Shown here: one piece after another, positions 25,421 to 34,209 of the stretch
Layout: every line of letters starts with the position of its first letter
Position numbering within the stretch: the stretch's first letter is position 1
Source: Aldehydirespirator sp965203575
Lineage (GTDB): Bacteria; Actinomycetota; Acidimicrobiia; Acidimicrobiales; Aldehydirespiratoraceae
Direction: 5' to 3'
DNA length: 64,000 nt
NCBI GenBank assembly: GCA_965203575.1
Contig: OZ241894.1
Coordinates: 1,674,001 to 1,738,000 of the forward strand
Made by a program: the position numbers and the translations under genes
The notes under the pieces: generated by a model
Seen by the model: only the letters and a program-made list of their open reading frames with translations
Told to the model about the DNA's origin: nothing
Database searches by the model: none

Positions 25421-28400
25421 TCAGAAATCGCCAGGATCCGGCTGCTCAGGCGGTGACAAGTCGATCCGCAGCCGTTTCAACTCCTCCCCGGAGAGCTCGG
25501 CGAGCTTGTCGCCGAGGAACTCGACCAGCTCCTCCTGACGAGGCTGGCCGAACGCGAGGCGATAAGCGGCGAGCGTCTTGCGCAACCGGGGCAGAGCGGC
25601 CGCTTCCCGGCTGAAGGGCAAGACCGGCACATGACGTTCGATCTTCGCCGGCCCCCGATTGAACACCCAGTAGGGCACCATCTCGCTGCCGTCGCCCGAT
25701 TCTCGGGCTGCCGCCATGGCGAACAGCTCATCCCACATGTCCACGCCCGCCGCCAATCCAGCCGCATGCAGTTCGGGGCCCAGGGTCGCCGCGATGTTGC
25801 GCCGTATCGCGTGGCCCTTGTACCGGTGAACCCGACCCTCGCGCTGTTCCAGGTCGACAGGGTTGTAGGGCAGGTTCCAATGCACGACGGCATGGCACCA
25901 GAGGTGAAAGTCGAGCCCCTCCTGCCCAATGGACGTGGAGGTGAGCACAAAGGGCCAGAACGGGGAGTTGAACGCGGCGGACACCGATCCGATCCGGCTC
26001 ACCGTTCCGTCGTCGAGAGTCTGGTGCGCGAAAGCGACCGCGAAGCGAGTGCGCAGGCGGTGCTGATCGAGCCTTGTGCCACGACCGTTGCGCCCACGCA
26101 CCGGGATGTCCACTCGATACGACGAGGTGCGCAGTTCCAGCGCCTCGGTGATCTTGTCGGCGAGGCGCTTCGCGGCCGAGACGCGCTGGTCCTCATCGTC
26201 GAGAGTCAAGTAGCCGAGCCAGTCGCGCAGCATGTGGGCGTGCTCGTCGAGGACGGCCTGGAGGTTGCCGTCGATGCAGTGCTCGACCACCTCGCGCCAG
26301 TAGCGGCTCGCACCGTCGTCGCCGCCCGGATCCGGTGAGCCGCCCCCTGCGACGACCGCGGTGACCTCGGGCGCATTGAAAAAGTGCCTGAACGCACTGG
26401 CCACCCGCGCGCCGAAGGTCAGCGTGGTGTCGTGGGAGATCGTCAGCCCGGTCACGGCGTGCGCGGTCCGCAGCGCGCACTGTGCCGGTCCGCCGACTGC
26501 GAGGTCAGCGAGCACCTCGACGAGATCGTCGGGAGCGCGGCCGAGAGCCCGGTGCCCGTGCTCGACCATGGCCCGGGCCTCGGCGATGTGGGCGCGCAGT
26601 CCCTGACCCGCCGCGTCGCCCTCCCAGTACCTGTCCCCGTAGGGACCGAGGAGCAGGTCGATGGCCTTCCGGTGACGCTGCTGGTCGAGAAATAGTGGGG
26701 CCGCCCAATACCACCTCTGGTCGATGGCGCCTTCGGCCGGCGCTGATCGAAGCAGGGGTGCCAGGGCGTCGGCGACACGCCCTCCCACGTCGGCGCGCAG
26801 CCCGCCGATCCCGCGAGGAGCGAGCGGTCTGGGATCGCCGAGCTCCGCGAGGCTGGGACTCGGCCAGATCAACAGGAACGCCGTCATCGCGGCAGCGCGC
26901 CGGGTGCCGGACGCCTCGCCCGGTCGGGTCCGGTCGGCCCGCTCGGTGGTGCGGAAGGCGAGCCGCTGTCCGCCGCGACGGCGGTAGTCGTCGGTATAGC
27001 TGTGGTCGCGGGCCGCGAAGGCCTGGCGCTCGGCCTCGAAGCTGACCAGTGACGAGACCACCTTCGGCACCACCGTCCAGCCCGAGAAAATCAGGCGCTT
27101 GGTGAAGTCCGCGGCCTCCGGCGCTTCATAGACTGATCCGCTGTCGTAGTACCGCATCGACGGCGGTATCCACAGCAGTTCGAAGGCCCGGTGCCGCTGC
27201 AGGTCGTCGAGCAGCCACCGAAGCCGGGCGTTCTGGGGGTCGATCTCTGAGTAGGCCTCCACGTCCTCCCAGCTCAACAGGCCTGGGCCCGGGTCGAGGG
27301 CTGCATCGGTGTCCAGCGTGCCGCTGTTCAGGGCTGACTCGACTGCCGCCTTGAGCTTGTAGTTCTCCATGAAGTTGACGAGGTACGGGCCAGACTTCCA
27401 GTACTCCGTCGGCTCATGGTGGCCTACCGCTTCGGCGAGGCTGCTGAAGCGCAGATAGGCACGAAGATCGTGGGGCAGCACCTTCACTGGCGTGTTTGAT
27501 TCGCGCAGCATGCCGTCGCGGTTCGGCGTGGCTGCCAGACGCTCCGTTCGGGCCATCACGCTCTGCAACTCGGCTTCGACATTCCGGCAGGCTTCATCCG
27601 TGCCGCTCAACGGATCGGCGGAGGTCAGGGATTGGCGGAGGGTCCGGAGCAGGTCTTGCAGCCGCTGGAGCCGCGCCGAGTCCTGGAACAGGAACGAGCA
27701 CGTGTCGAGGAAGTCCGCGTAGTGATCGTCTCCGACCTCGTCGCCAATCGTGTACATGCGGTACGGAGTGGCCGACAGCAGCAGCGTCCGGGTGGCCCGC
27801 CCCGTCGCCGGATCTAGGTGACCGAACAGGCGATGGGCCGCTTCGGCCGCGAAGTCGCCGGGTTCTGGCGATCGCAGCAGGTCTTTGAACCTCTGGAACT
27901 CGTCGAGGACCACCAGGTCAGGCTGTAGGGCGGCGATGCCGACTCTCGCCATGACGCGGCGCACCTCCCCAATCAGTTCCCTGCGGAGTTCGTGCAGGTG
28001 GTAGGGGACCGCGCGCTTCCACGCCAGCCCGTCGGCCAACTCGTCGAACAGAGCCCGCACCGTCGGCCGGCCTCCGGCGATCCGGGACTCCTCAAGTTCG
28101 TCAAGCAGTCTCGCGAAGTCAGCCAGCGTTCCTTCGATGAGCGGTCGATACCACTTCTCCTGGGTTCGCAGCCGCCTGTCGCGGTCGTAGCGATCGCCGG
28201 CCCAGAGGCCCTCCCAGAAGATGCGTCGAGCCGGCGCGTTCATGATGCTCGCGCCCCAGTGGGCCCTCAGGAATGTGTAAGCCAGGCAACGCTCACGGAA
28301 CGTGCCTGTGCTGCGACCGAACTTCAGGGAGGTTCCCGGAGTGATAGGCAACAGGTTGATGCCTGTGGTCGCACCATCGCCCTCGTTCAGCTGTGCGAGC

Positions 28401-28729
28401 GGGAGCATGGTGAGCCGGTCGGCGCCCTCGATGGGCTCGATCCCCGCGGGGACGAGCTTGCGGATGTTCTGGCGTGCGATGGCGGCGTTGGAGCAGACGT
28501 AGACGATGTCGTGACGTTCGTCGCCGGCGTCGCGGAGATGCCTGATGACCTGGGCTATTACCCCCTTGGCGACGTGGGTCTTGCCCAGGCCGACCTCGTC
28601 GGCCACCAGGAAACGGATGGCGGGGTTTGTCTCGTCGAACATTCGATCGAATGCCCATACGGCAGTTCGTCGCTGGAAGTCCTTCAGGCCGTCCAGAACC
28701 GCCTCGACGTCGATGGTGTGGTCGCTCAC
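25421..28729 (-). CDS. SNF2-like superfamily 2 helicase/translocase of a three-gene cassette
   Basis: A 1102-aa protein. Walker A is ADEVGLGKT (GLGKT at 47-51), the DExx box is LDEFQRF (Asp276-Glu277) and motif III is SATPYRMY. The C-terminal helicase half has STSIGQEGLDFH, HWNLPYNPVDLEQREGRVHR (near 950-970) and KGHAIRRNIA. The EVGLGKT / LPYNP..EQREGR.HR pattern is of the SNF2/RapA type, which usually translocates on duplex DNA. A large uncharacterised middle (about 380-870) separates the halves. Its ATG overlaps the stop of the PLD-like gene by four bases. With the PLD nuclease and DUF6361-like protein it resembles defence operons, but DrmA/DrmB of DISARM and any methylase are absent. Confidence 0.82.
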   Translation of the reverse strand: MSDHTIDVEAVLDGLKDFQRRTAVWAFDRMFDETNPAIRFLVADEVGLGKTHVAKGVIAQVIRHLRDAGDERHDIVYVCSNAAIARQNIRKLVPAGIEPIEGADRLTMLPLAQLNEGDGATTGINLLPITPGTSLKFGRSTGTFRERCLAYTFLRAHWGASIMNAPARRIFWEGLWAGDRYDRDRRLRTQEKWYRPLIEGTLADFARLLDELEESRIAGGRPTVRALFDELADGLAWKRAVPYHLHELRRELIGEVRRVMARVGIAALQPDLVVLDEFQRFKDLLRSPEPGDFAAEAAHRLFGHLDPATGRATRTLLLSATPYRMYTIGDEVGDDHYADFLDTCSFLFQDSARLQRLQDLLRTLRQSLTSADPLSGTDEACRNVEAELQSVMARTERLAATPNRDGMLRESNTPVKVLPHDLRAYLRFSSLAEAVGHHEPTEYWKSGPYLVNFMENYKLKAAVESALNSGTLDTDAALDPGPGLLSWEDVEAYSEIDPQNARLRWLLDDLQRHRAFELLWIPPSMRYYDSGSVYEAPEAADFTKRLIFSGWTVVPKVVSSLVSFEAERQAFAARDHSYTDDYRRRGGQRLAFRTTERADRTRPGEASGTRRAAAMTAFLLIWPSPSLAELGDPRPLAPRGIGGLRADVGGRVADALAPLLRSAPAEGAIDQRWYWAAPLFLDQQRHRKAIDLLLGPYGDRYWEGDAAGQGLRAHIAEARAMVEHGHRALGRAPDDLVEVLADLAVGGPAQCALRTAHAVTGLTISHDTTLTFGARVASAFRHFFNAPEVTAVVAGGGSPDPGGDDGASRYWREVVEHCIDGNLQAVLDEHAHMLRDWLGYLTLDDEDQRVSAAKRLADKITEALELRTSSYRVDIPVRGRNGRGTRLDQHRLRTRFAVAFAHQTLDDGTVSRIGSVSAAFNSPFWPFVLTSTSIGQEGLDFHLWCHAVVHWNLPYNPVDLEQREGRVHRYKGHAIRRNIAATLGPELHAAGLAAGVDMWDELFAMAAARESGDGSEMVPYWVFNRGPAKIERHVPVLPFSREAAALPRLRKTLAAYRLAFGQPRQEELVEFLGDKLAELSGEELKRLRIDLSPPEQPDPGDF

Positions 28730-30570
28730 TGATCTGGTTCTCCCGCAGTCGCCACGTCGTGGATCATTCTCCAGAGTTCTGCGAAGCCCGGTGGGAGAGC
28801 GTCGTCGTCGGCAAGGTCCGACACGAGCGGATGGAGCCCGGCGAGCTTGGCAGGGTCTCGTCGCATCGTCCTCAGCAGTTTCTCCAGAACCGGCAGGATC
28901 ATCGAGCCGTTGCCGTCGGAGGGGACTGGCTCGTCGCTGATCCGCTCGATGGTGTCGAGCAGGCTGAAGTCTGCGGTGTCTTCATCGAGCAGAGCCATGA
29001 GGTAGCGGAAGAATCGCTCAGCGTTGCCGATAAGGAGTCGAAGCAGCAAACGATCACGCTGCTCGGGCACGCCCACGAGCGCGGCTGGCACGACGAAACT
29101 GCTCAGCGTGCCGTCCCTGTGGGCGAGCTCGAAGGCGAGAAAGCCACTGAGGTTCTCCAAGCTGGTCTCGAATCGCGCTTCGAGAGGCTTGCCGGAGTTG
29201 ACCCGTCGTCTGTTGCCGGCGATTGCGAGCGGCCAGCAGTGGATCGACACGTCCTTGGTTTCTGGCACCGGCTCGGTCGTCCGGTAGGTGACAGCCCATT
29301 CAGCTCCGCTCTCCTCGACGCGCCCCTCTATGGCAAGGCTTGCGATGGCGTGGCGGTAGCGGTCGAGCGACGTTTCGTCGTTCGGCTCATCAGGCTCGCC
29401 AGGACGGTAGTCGTAGAAGTAGTCGCGCAGGCCCCGTTCGTCGTCAGTGCCGCCGCACAGTCTGTCGATGCCCAGTACCGCGGTGGGGCCGGCCAGTTCC
29501 ACGAGGACCTCAACGTTGCTGCCGAAGGCGGCGCCGGTGGCGTTGGCCGATCCGACGAACAGCCTCGCCCGTCCGCCGTCCTCGAAGGCGAATACCTTGG
29601 CGTGCAGCCCGGCGAGGGGCCGGCCGGGATCGAGCGGCGACCGGCGGTCATCCTTGGCGCCGGGGCCGCCGACGTCTGCGAGGTCTGCAGCGCTGCCATC
29701 GTCGAAGGCCAGGATCCTGGACACCCCCGCCAGCGAGCCCGGCGCAAGGCGGTCGAGCGGCTCCGGCCTGCTGACAAGCTCGTCGATCGGGGCGGCGTGG
29801 ACCCTGGTGAAGAAGTCGTCGCTCAGGAACGGCGAGATGATCAACGACCGCTCGACGTTCAGCGGCAGTGGTGAGGAAGTCTGCGCCAGCCCCAGGACGT
29901 GAACGCGCAGCTCGAACACGCCGTCGGGCATGGCGAACCGGCCGCGTCGCAGCGCCGCCGCCAGCGACGACACCCGGCCGCGGTGATCGGCCAAGACTTC
30001 GCCGGCAGCGTTGTCGGCGATGTTGAGCAGGCCCTCGAAGAGCTCGCCGACGGGCGCGAGAGAGACGCCGCTTGAGTGGTCCGTCTCATCGAGGCGGACG
30101 ACGGTGTCCCAGCTCGCATCGAAGGTGAGGTTGCGACTTGCGACCAACACCCGGAGTCGCCTCTCGGGTGTGTCGCCGGCTGGCGGATCGCCCAGGGCCT
30201 CGTAGCGCATCACCCAGACCTTGGGGTGCACGACGCCGCCTCGCGGCGACGTGACAGGGACGACCGCCCGCTCGAGGAAAGCGAACGCCCGGCGCGACGG
30301 GGGCAGCCCGATCTCACCGGCCTGGCTGAACACGGTCAGCTTGCCCGCGTGGGTCTTAAGCGCATGAATCAACTCGATGGGCTCGTAGTTCTCGCCCTCG
30401 GCGTCTGCGTCTGCGCCGCCGCTGCGCCCCGTGAGCGCCAGTGCAGCCGGCGCGGCCAGCAGCGCCTGGAGGTCCAGCGTGAACGTCACCGCCATGGCCG
30501 AGGCGAATCCGAAGCCGGCCGGAGGCCGCATGGCGTCGATGAGCGTGAGCCGGTTGGCGGGCTGGAGCAT
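28726..30570 (-). CDS. Phospholipase D-like (HKD) putative nuclease
   Basis: A 614-aa protein with two H-x-K motifs: VVHPKVWVM (His115, Lys117) followed by VLVASRNLT, and LHAKVFAFE (His323, Lys325) followed by VGSANATG. Two half-sites give one PLD active site, as in PLD-type nucleases such as DrmC and DpdK. No signal peptide or TM is seen, so it is cytoplasmic. The true start is ATG 30570, overlapping the stop of the DUF6361-like gene (TGATG); longer upstream reading in this frame is the shadow of that gene. The stop overlaps the helicase ATG. Probable nuclease arm of the cassette (inference). Confidence 0.8.
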   Translation of the reverse strand: MLQPANRLTLIDAMRPPAGFGFASAMAVTFTLDLQALLAAPAALALTGRSGGADADAEGENYEPIELIHALKTHAGKLTVFSQAGEIGLPPSRRAFAFLERAVVPVTSPRGGVVHPKVWVMRYEALGDPPAGDTPERRLRVLVASRNLTFDASWDTVVRLDETDHSSGVSLAPVGELFEGLLNIADNAAGEVLADHRGRVSSLAAALRRGRFAMPDGVFELRVHVLGLAQTSSPLPLNVERSLIISPFLSDDFFTRVHAAPIDELVSRPEPLDRLAPGSLAGVSRILAFDDGSAADLADVGGPGAKDDRRSPLDPGRPLAGLHAKVFAFEDGGRARLFVGSANATGAAFGSNVEVLVELAGPTAVLGIDRLCGGTDDERGLRDYFYDYRPGEPDEPNDETSLDRYRHAIASLAIEGRVEESGAEWAVTYRTTEPVPETKDVSIHCWPLAIAGNRRRVNSGKPLEARFETSLENLSGFLAFELAHRDGTLSSFVVPAALVGVPEQRDRLLLRLLIGNAERFFRYLMALLDEDTADFSLLDTIERISDEPVPSDGNGSMILPVLEKLLRTMRRDPAKLAGLHPLVSDLADDDALPPGFAELWRMIHDVATAGEPDQ

Positions 30571-31793
30571 CAGTTGTTCACTCCCGGTGCCGCAAGGTCG
30601 CTGAGGTACTGCCTGGTGGTGGGCCACCGGTAGTTGAACTGGCCGCCGACCGCTGCGCCGTTCCAGCTTTCCAGGGCGGACCGGTTGACCAGTCGAGCCC
30701 GCTGCGACTTGAGCCGGAACTCCCGCCGCGCGATGAGTTCGTGGACGGTGGCGTCGTGCTCGAAGCTCGCCGGGTCGTCCACGGCCCGCAGGACCACTTC
30801 GTTCACGAAGCTCTGCGTGGCCGCGCCGATGCGCTGGCCGGTCAGGAGATCCCAGAACTCCGGGAGGCTGCCTGCCCACGACCTCAGCTCGTCGAGGCGT
30901 CCTTGGACCAGGCTGGCCCACTGGTCGAGCCGGGCAGACTGGTGCTCTATGAGACTGTCCGTGTCCGAGCCGAACTCGTTCTTGGCTCTCCGGGCCAGCA
31001 GCAGGTTGTAGACGAGCTGCGGACCGAGGGTCAGCTCGGAGAAGCCGCGGGCGTGGCGCAGGACCTCGACGACGCCGCCGGGCAGACCGTGCGAGTCCAG
31101 CTCCCACGGGAAGTCGACGTCGAGCGGCCGGCCCGGCATGGCGGTGAGTTCAGCCAACAGCGAGCCCGGCCGGCTGTGCTGGATGCGCTCGATCAGGAAC
31201 TGCGCCTCATCAGGGCGGAGATCGAAGGAAATGGCGGCTTCGAGCCAGCCCTCTGGGGGCGCCGGGATGCCCGCAGTCCACAGCGGCGCGTCTCGCTGCA
31301 CGGCGTTTCCGTCGTCGTCGCGCTCAAACCGAGACCGCGGCGCTGACGCCTGCCCGTGCTGGGCGATGCTCAGGTCGGGCCGCTTCCTGATGCCCCAGGC
31401 GCCCAGGCCGCCCCAGTAGATCTCGCTCGGCATCCGTTTGAGGCTCCGGCCCGCGACGCGGCCGATCACGCCCTGGTTCTGCGGATGGAGCAAGCACTTG
31501 ATGAGCTGCGTCTCTGCGTCCCGGAGCCTGCTGGCAAAATCGGATGTAGCGACCCGCGCGGCTTCGAGTTCCATGAAGATCCAGGGCAGGAAGATGAAGT
31601 AGCGAAGCCTCGTCTGGACCGTCGAGGTACCGGGGCTGAGCATGTCCGCGAAGGCGTCTCGAATCGAGCCCAGGCCGAGCACGTCGAGGGTGCTGGGTTC
31701 TTCGAGCGACTTCAGCAGCGTGGCCACGCGCTCGCTGGCGGTGGCATCGAAATCGAGCCAGCCCAGCGATGACTCCGGCGCGTAGTCGTTCAT
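30570..31793 (-). CDS. DUF6361-like protein, first gene of the helicase-nuclease cassette
   Basis: A 407-aa protein whose N-terminus (SLGWLDFDATASERVATLL, then LGLGSIRDAFADMLSPGTST and QTRLRYFIFLPWI) matches what I recall of the uncharacterised family DUF6361. No catalytic motif is evident. Later parts hold Trp/Arg-rich segments, ending with YRWPTTRQYLSDL. It starts at ATG 31793, which sits inside the proximal copy of a 39-bp direct repeat, and no clear ribosome-binding site precedes it. Being first in the trio and of unknown biochemistry, it may be the sensor or specificity component (inference). Confidence 0.72.
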   Translation of the reverse strand: MNDYAPESSLGWLDFDATASERVATLLKSLEEPSTLDVLGLGSIRDAFADMLSPGTSTVQTRLRYFIFLPWIFMELEAARVATSDFASRLRDAETQLIKCLLHPQNQGVIGRVAGRSLKRMPSEIYWGGLGAWGIRKRPDLSIAQHGQASAPRSRFERDDDGNAVQRDAPLWTAGIPAPPEGWLEAAISFDLRPDEAQFLIERIQHSRPGSLLAELTAMPGRPLDVDFPWELDSHGLPGGVVEVLRHARGFSELTLGPQLVYNLLLARRAKNEFGSDTDSLIEHQSARLDQWASLVQGRLDELRSWAGSLPEFWDLLTGQRIGAATQSFVNEVVLRAVDDPASFEHDATVHELIARREFRLKSQRARLVNRSALESWNGAAVGGQFNYRWPTTRQYLSDLAAPGVNN

Positions 31794-31898
31794 CGCACAT
31801 AGTCAAGCACCGACGTGCGACACGGGCTGCCGTTGCCCCGACGGCCACTTGGCCCACTTGTTCATCGCCCAGAGTCAAGCACTGATGTGCGACGCGGG
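31788..31898 (-). promoter_or_regulatory. 72-bp-spaced direct repeats at the start of the cassette
   Basis: Two 39-bp copies, 31788-31826 and 31860-31898, agree at 34 of 39 positions. Each contains an inverted repeat GCAC-N4-GTGC (31807-31818 and 31879-31890), an operator-like dyad, and a TTGACT on the minus strand. The two dyads are about seven helical turns apart, suited to cooperative binding by a repressor. The cassette's ATG falls in the proximal copy, and a second ATG at 31865 falls in the distal copy. Confidence 0.55.
31803..31865 (-). CDS. Possible 20-residue leader peptide upstream of the DUF6361-like gene
   Basis: The distal repeat copy carries an ATG that opens a 20-codon frame (beginning MNKWAKWPSG, ending SHVGA) and closes with TGA nine bases before the next ATG. 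It could be a regulatory leader peptide or simply a by-product of the repeat duplication. No ribosome-binding site is visible, so support is weak. Confidence 0.25.
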   Translation of the reverse strand: MNKWAKWPSGQRQPVSHVGA

Positions 31899-31940
31899 TG
31901 GCGGCTGGGCGGTCGCAGATAGCCTTTATCATGGTGTTTC

Positions 31941-33251
31941 ATGCTTGTTGGTGGGTGTTTGTCACACCCCCTTCCTAATGTGACAGGCATGGAATCGGGG
32001 ATCCAATCTGCTGAGGCCGGAGGCGCCGGGTGTGTGGGCTGTGCTGGCGATGTGGAGGTCGCGGCTCTCAGAGACGACGAGTTGGTCGAGCGGATGGCCG
32101 CGTTGGGTCGGGAGCGGTCACGGGTGGAGGCGATGCTGGCCGAGACGGCTGCGGAGATGCACCGCCGTGACGGGGGCAGGGTTGTAGCGGCGATGATGCG
32201 CGAGCGGCTGCACCTGTCGGCCCGCCAGGCAACCGCGGATACCGAGCTGGCCGCGTCGCTGGCCGAGTTCCCGTCCACGGTGGCCGCTTGGCGGGCCGGG
32301 GAGATCACTGCGGGTCATGCTCGGGTGATCGCTCGGGTGGCGGCTGATCCTGACCATTGCGGTGAGCCAGCTCTGTTGGAGATGGCCCGGGGCTACCCGG
32401 TGGACATGTTTGCCCGCATGACCCGCAGCGTGATGAAGCCGGGCGTGTCATCTGAGGAGCGCAACCGCCAGCACGAGAACCGGTGGGCGTCGCTGGTTCA
32501 GGACCCCGACGGGTCGTGGCGGCTGTCGGCGTACTTCGACGCGGACGACGGCAAGCGCGTCAGTTTGGCCTTCAACGCCATGGTGCGCACCTACCGCACC
32601 GGCACCACCTTCTATGGGTCCGGCCCCATCCAGGGCCTCACCCCCGCGCAGCGCCGCGCCGACGCGTTGGCCAACCTGATCACCGGTGAGGGACCCCACA
32701 ACCGCCCTAAGACCACGCTGCTGATGATCGCCGACTACGACACCGTCACACGCGAACTCAAGAACCTGCGCTATGACGACGGCCTTCCCGTGGCCGCCGA
32801 CCAAATCGCCCGCCTGGCCGCCGGAGCCAAGATCCTGCCTGCCATCTTCAGCGCCGAGGGCGACCCGCTATGGCTGGGAAGAGCCGACCGCAACGCCAGC
32901 GCCGGTCAGCGCATCGCACTCGCGGCCCGCGACGGCGGCTGCGTCAACTGCGCCGCACCCGCCGAGGGAGGCGAGCCCCACCACATCGAGTGGTTCAGCC
33001 GGGGTGGACCCACCGACGTCGACAACCTGGCCTTGCTGTGCGAGCGCTGTCACCACCTCGTCCACGACGACGGCTGGCAACTGCACTCTGACAACGACCG
33101 ACTCAGACTCCAGCCGCCAGAACGGCCAATGGTCCGATCCCGCTCACGATCCGGCACCAATGGCCGGCCTGGGCATAACGGTCACTCCGACGGCCGTTAC
33201 TGGCCTGACGCCCGCGCTCGACCGCAACACAACCCGGTCCTTCGAACGTGA
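31941..33251 (+). CDS. DUF222 domain HNH endonuclease-like protein
   Basis: A 436-aa protein with an N-terminal DUF222/13E12-type helical region (VAALRDDELVERMAALGRER, HLSARQATADTELA, AGEITAGHARVIARV) and a C-terminal HNH nuclease motif (HHIEWFSRGGPTDVDNLALL, then CERCHHLVHDDGW, with CVNC just before it). This is a multicopy actinobacterial family of poorly known role, often in variable regions. It diverges from the helicase-nuclease cassette. ATG 31941 or ATG 31989 may be the start; neither has a clear ribosome-binding site, and homology-like sequence begins only after residue 40. Confidence 0.82.
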   Translation: MLVGGCLSHPLPNVTGMESGIQSAEAGGAGCVGCAGDVEVAALRDDELVERMAALGRERSRVEAMLAETAAEMHRRDGGRVVAAMMRERLHLSARQATADTELAASLAEFPSTVAAWRAGEITAGHARVIARVAADPDHCGEPALLEMARGYPVDMFARMTRSVMKPGVSSEERNRQHENRWASLVQDPDGSWRLSAYFDADDGKRVSLAFNAMVRTYRTGTTFYGSGPIQGLTPAQRRADALANLITGEGPHNRPKTTLLMIADYDTVTRELKNLRYDDGLPVAADQIARLAAGAKILPAIFSAEGDPLWLGRADRNASAGQRIALAARDGGCVNCAAPAEGGEPHHIEWFSRGGPTDVDNLALLCERCHHLVHDDGWQLHSDNDRLRLQPPERPMVRSRSRSGTNGRPGHNGHSDGRYWPDARARPQHNPVLRT

Positions 33252-33285
33252 CGGTCACCGGCGCCGCGACAGGTACGGCGTGACG

Positions 33286-34209
33286 TCAGCGGGTGAAGAG
33301 GAGCTGGAACTCCATGATGCCGTGGTCCTCTACCGACACGACTACGGGTGCGGTCGGTGCGGTGACGCCGTAGTCGCTGAACAACACGTCGCTGGAGCCG
33401 ACGGCCACGATGATGTCGCCCACGAGCTGGGCTTGCAGGTCGAAAGTGACACGATTGGTGACGCCCTTGATAGTCAGGTCGCCATGTGCTGATCCCGAGA
33501 AGGCCTCGCCGTCGGCTATCCCCGCGGGCAGCTCCAGCGGTTCGACCAGGGTGAAGACCGCCTTGGGGAAGTCGCGGGTGTTGAGGGCCTGGTAGACCCT
33601 GCCGTCGCGGAAGCTGTTATCGGTGTGCAGCGTGCCCATCTGCACCTCCACGGTCGCAGCTACCAGCGCCGTGTCGGTCAGTTCCATCGAGCCAGCAACG
33701 TCCGCAGTGCGGCCCACTGCGGTGAAGTCACCGATGTTGCTCAGCACCTCGTCCACCCGGAACCCGGCGAAGCTCACCGTTGGTTCGCCCTGCAGGTCGC
33801 TGGCGCCCTCGGCCACCTGCACGGTCCATACCCCGGTCAGCCCGGCCGGGGCGTCGACCGCCTCGTCCGCGGAGGTCGACTCGGTCTCGATATCAGCGGC
33901 CACGGCTTCCATCGACGGCTCTGGCACGGTCGTCACGTTGCCGCTCGCGTCAGTCGCCGACTCGATTATCTCGGCCTCGTGATCATGACCTTCGTGATCA
34001 TGATCTTCGTGATCGTCGGTGATCTCAGTGGCGGACGGCTCGTCGGTGCTGTCGTCAGAGGTCTCGGCCGCCTCGATCCGGGCCACGGTCGTCTCCAGGT
34101 CGACCGCCTCGGGGGCCTCGTCCCGGGTCAGGAGATACACCGCCACCACGACAACGATCAGTACGACGACGGCCACGACCGCGCCAATGACGATCTTGAT
34201 GCGCTTCAT
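33286..34209 (-). CDS. YceI-family protein with N-terminal anchor and His/Asp-rich linker
   Basis: A 307-aa protein: one TM helix (about 5-27), an acidic linker with a His/Asp/Glu-rich stretch (67-80, HEDHDHEGHDHEAE) likely to bind metal, then a YceI lipocalin-like domain (about 125-307; GVWTVQVAEGASDLQGE, VEVQMGTLHTDN, DLTIKGVTNRVTFDL). YceI domains bind isoprenoid or amphiphilic ligands outside the membrane. The ATG overlaps the hemL stop (ATGA), so it is the last gene of the hem operon. The metal-binding stretch together with the haem operon may indicate a link to iron or haem handling (inference). Confidence 0.82.
   Translation of the reverse strand: MKRIKIVIGAVVAVVVLIVVVVAVYLLTRDEAPEAVDLETTVARIEAAETSDDSTDEPSATEITDDHEDHDHEGHDHEAEIIESATDASGNVTTVPEPSMEAVAADIETESTSADEAVDAPAGLTGVWTVQVAEGASDLQGEPTVSFAGFRVDEVLSNIGDFTAVGRTADVAGSMELTDTALVAATVEVQMGTLHTDNSFRDGRVYQALNTRDFPKAVFTLVEPLELPAGIADGEAFSGSAHGDLTIKGVTNRVTFDLQAQLVGDIIVAVGSSDVLFSDYGVTAPTAPVVVSVEDHGIMEFQLLFTR

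Noticed and set aside
30571..31107. N-terminal extension of the PLD-like gene upstream of 30570
   Set aside because: Arg/Pro-rich shadow of the DUF6361-like gene; the ATG at 30570 overlaps that gene's stop and gives a sensible N-terminus.
25421..31793. Assignment of the trio to DISARM
   Set aside because: A PLD protein and a helicase are shared features, but no DrmA, DrmB (DUF1998) or methyltransferase is present.
31324..31932. 202-codon minus-strand frame overlapping the start of the DUF6361-like gene
   Set aside because: It reads the upstream direct repeats and then an alternative frame of the DUF6361-like gene; Arg-rich with no domain.
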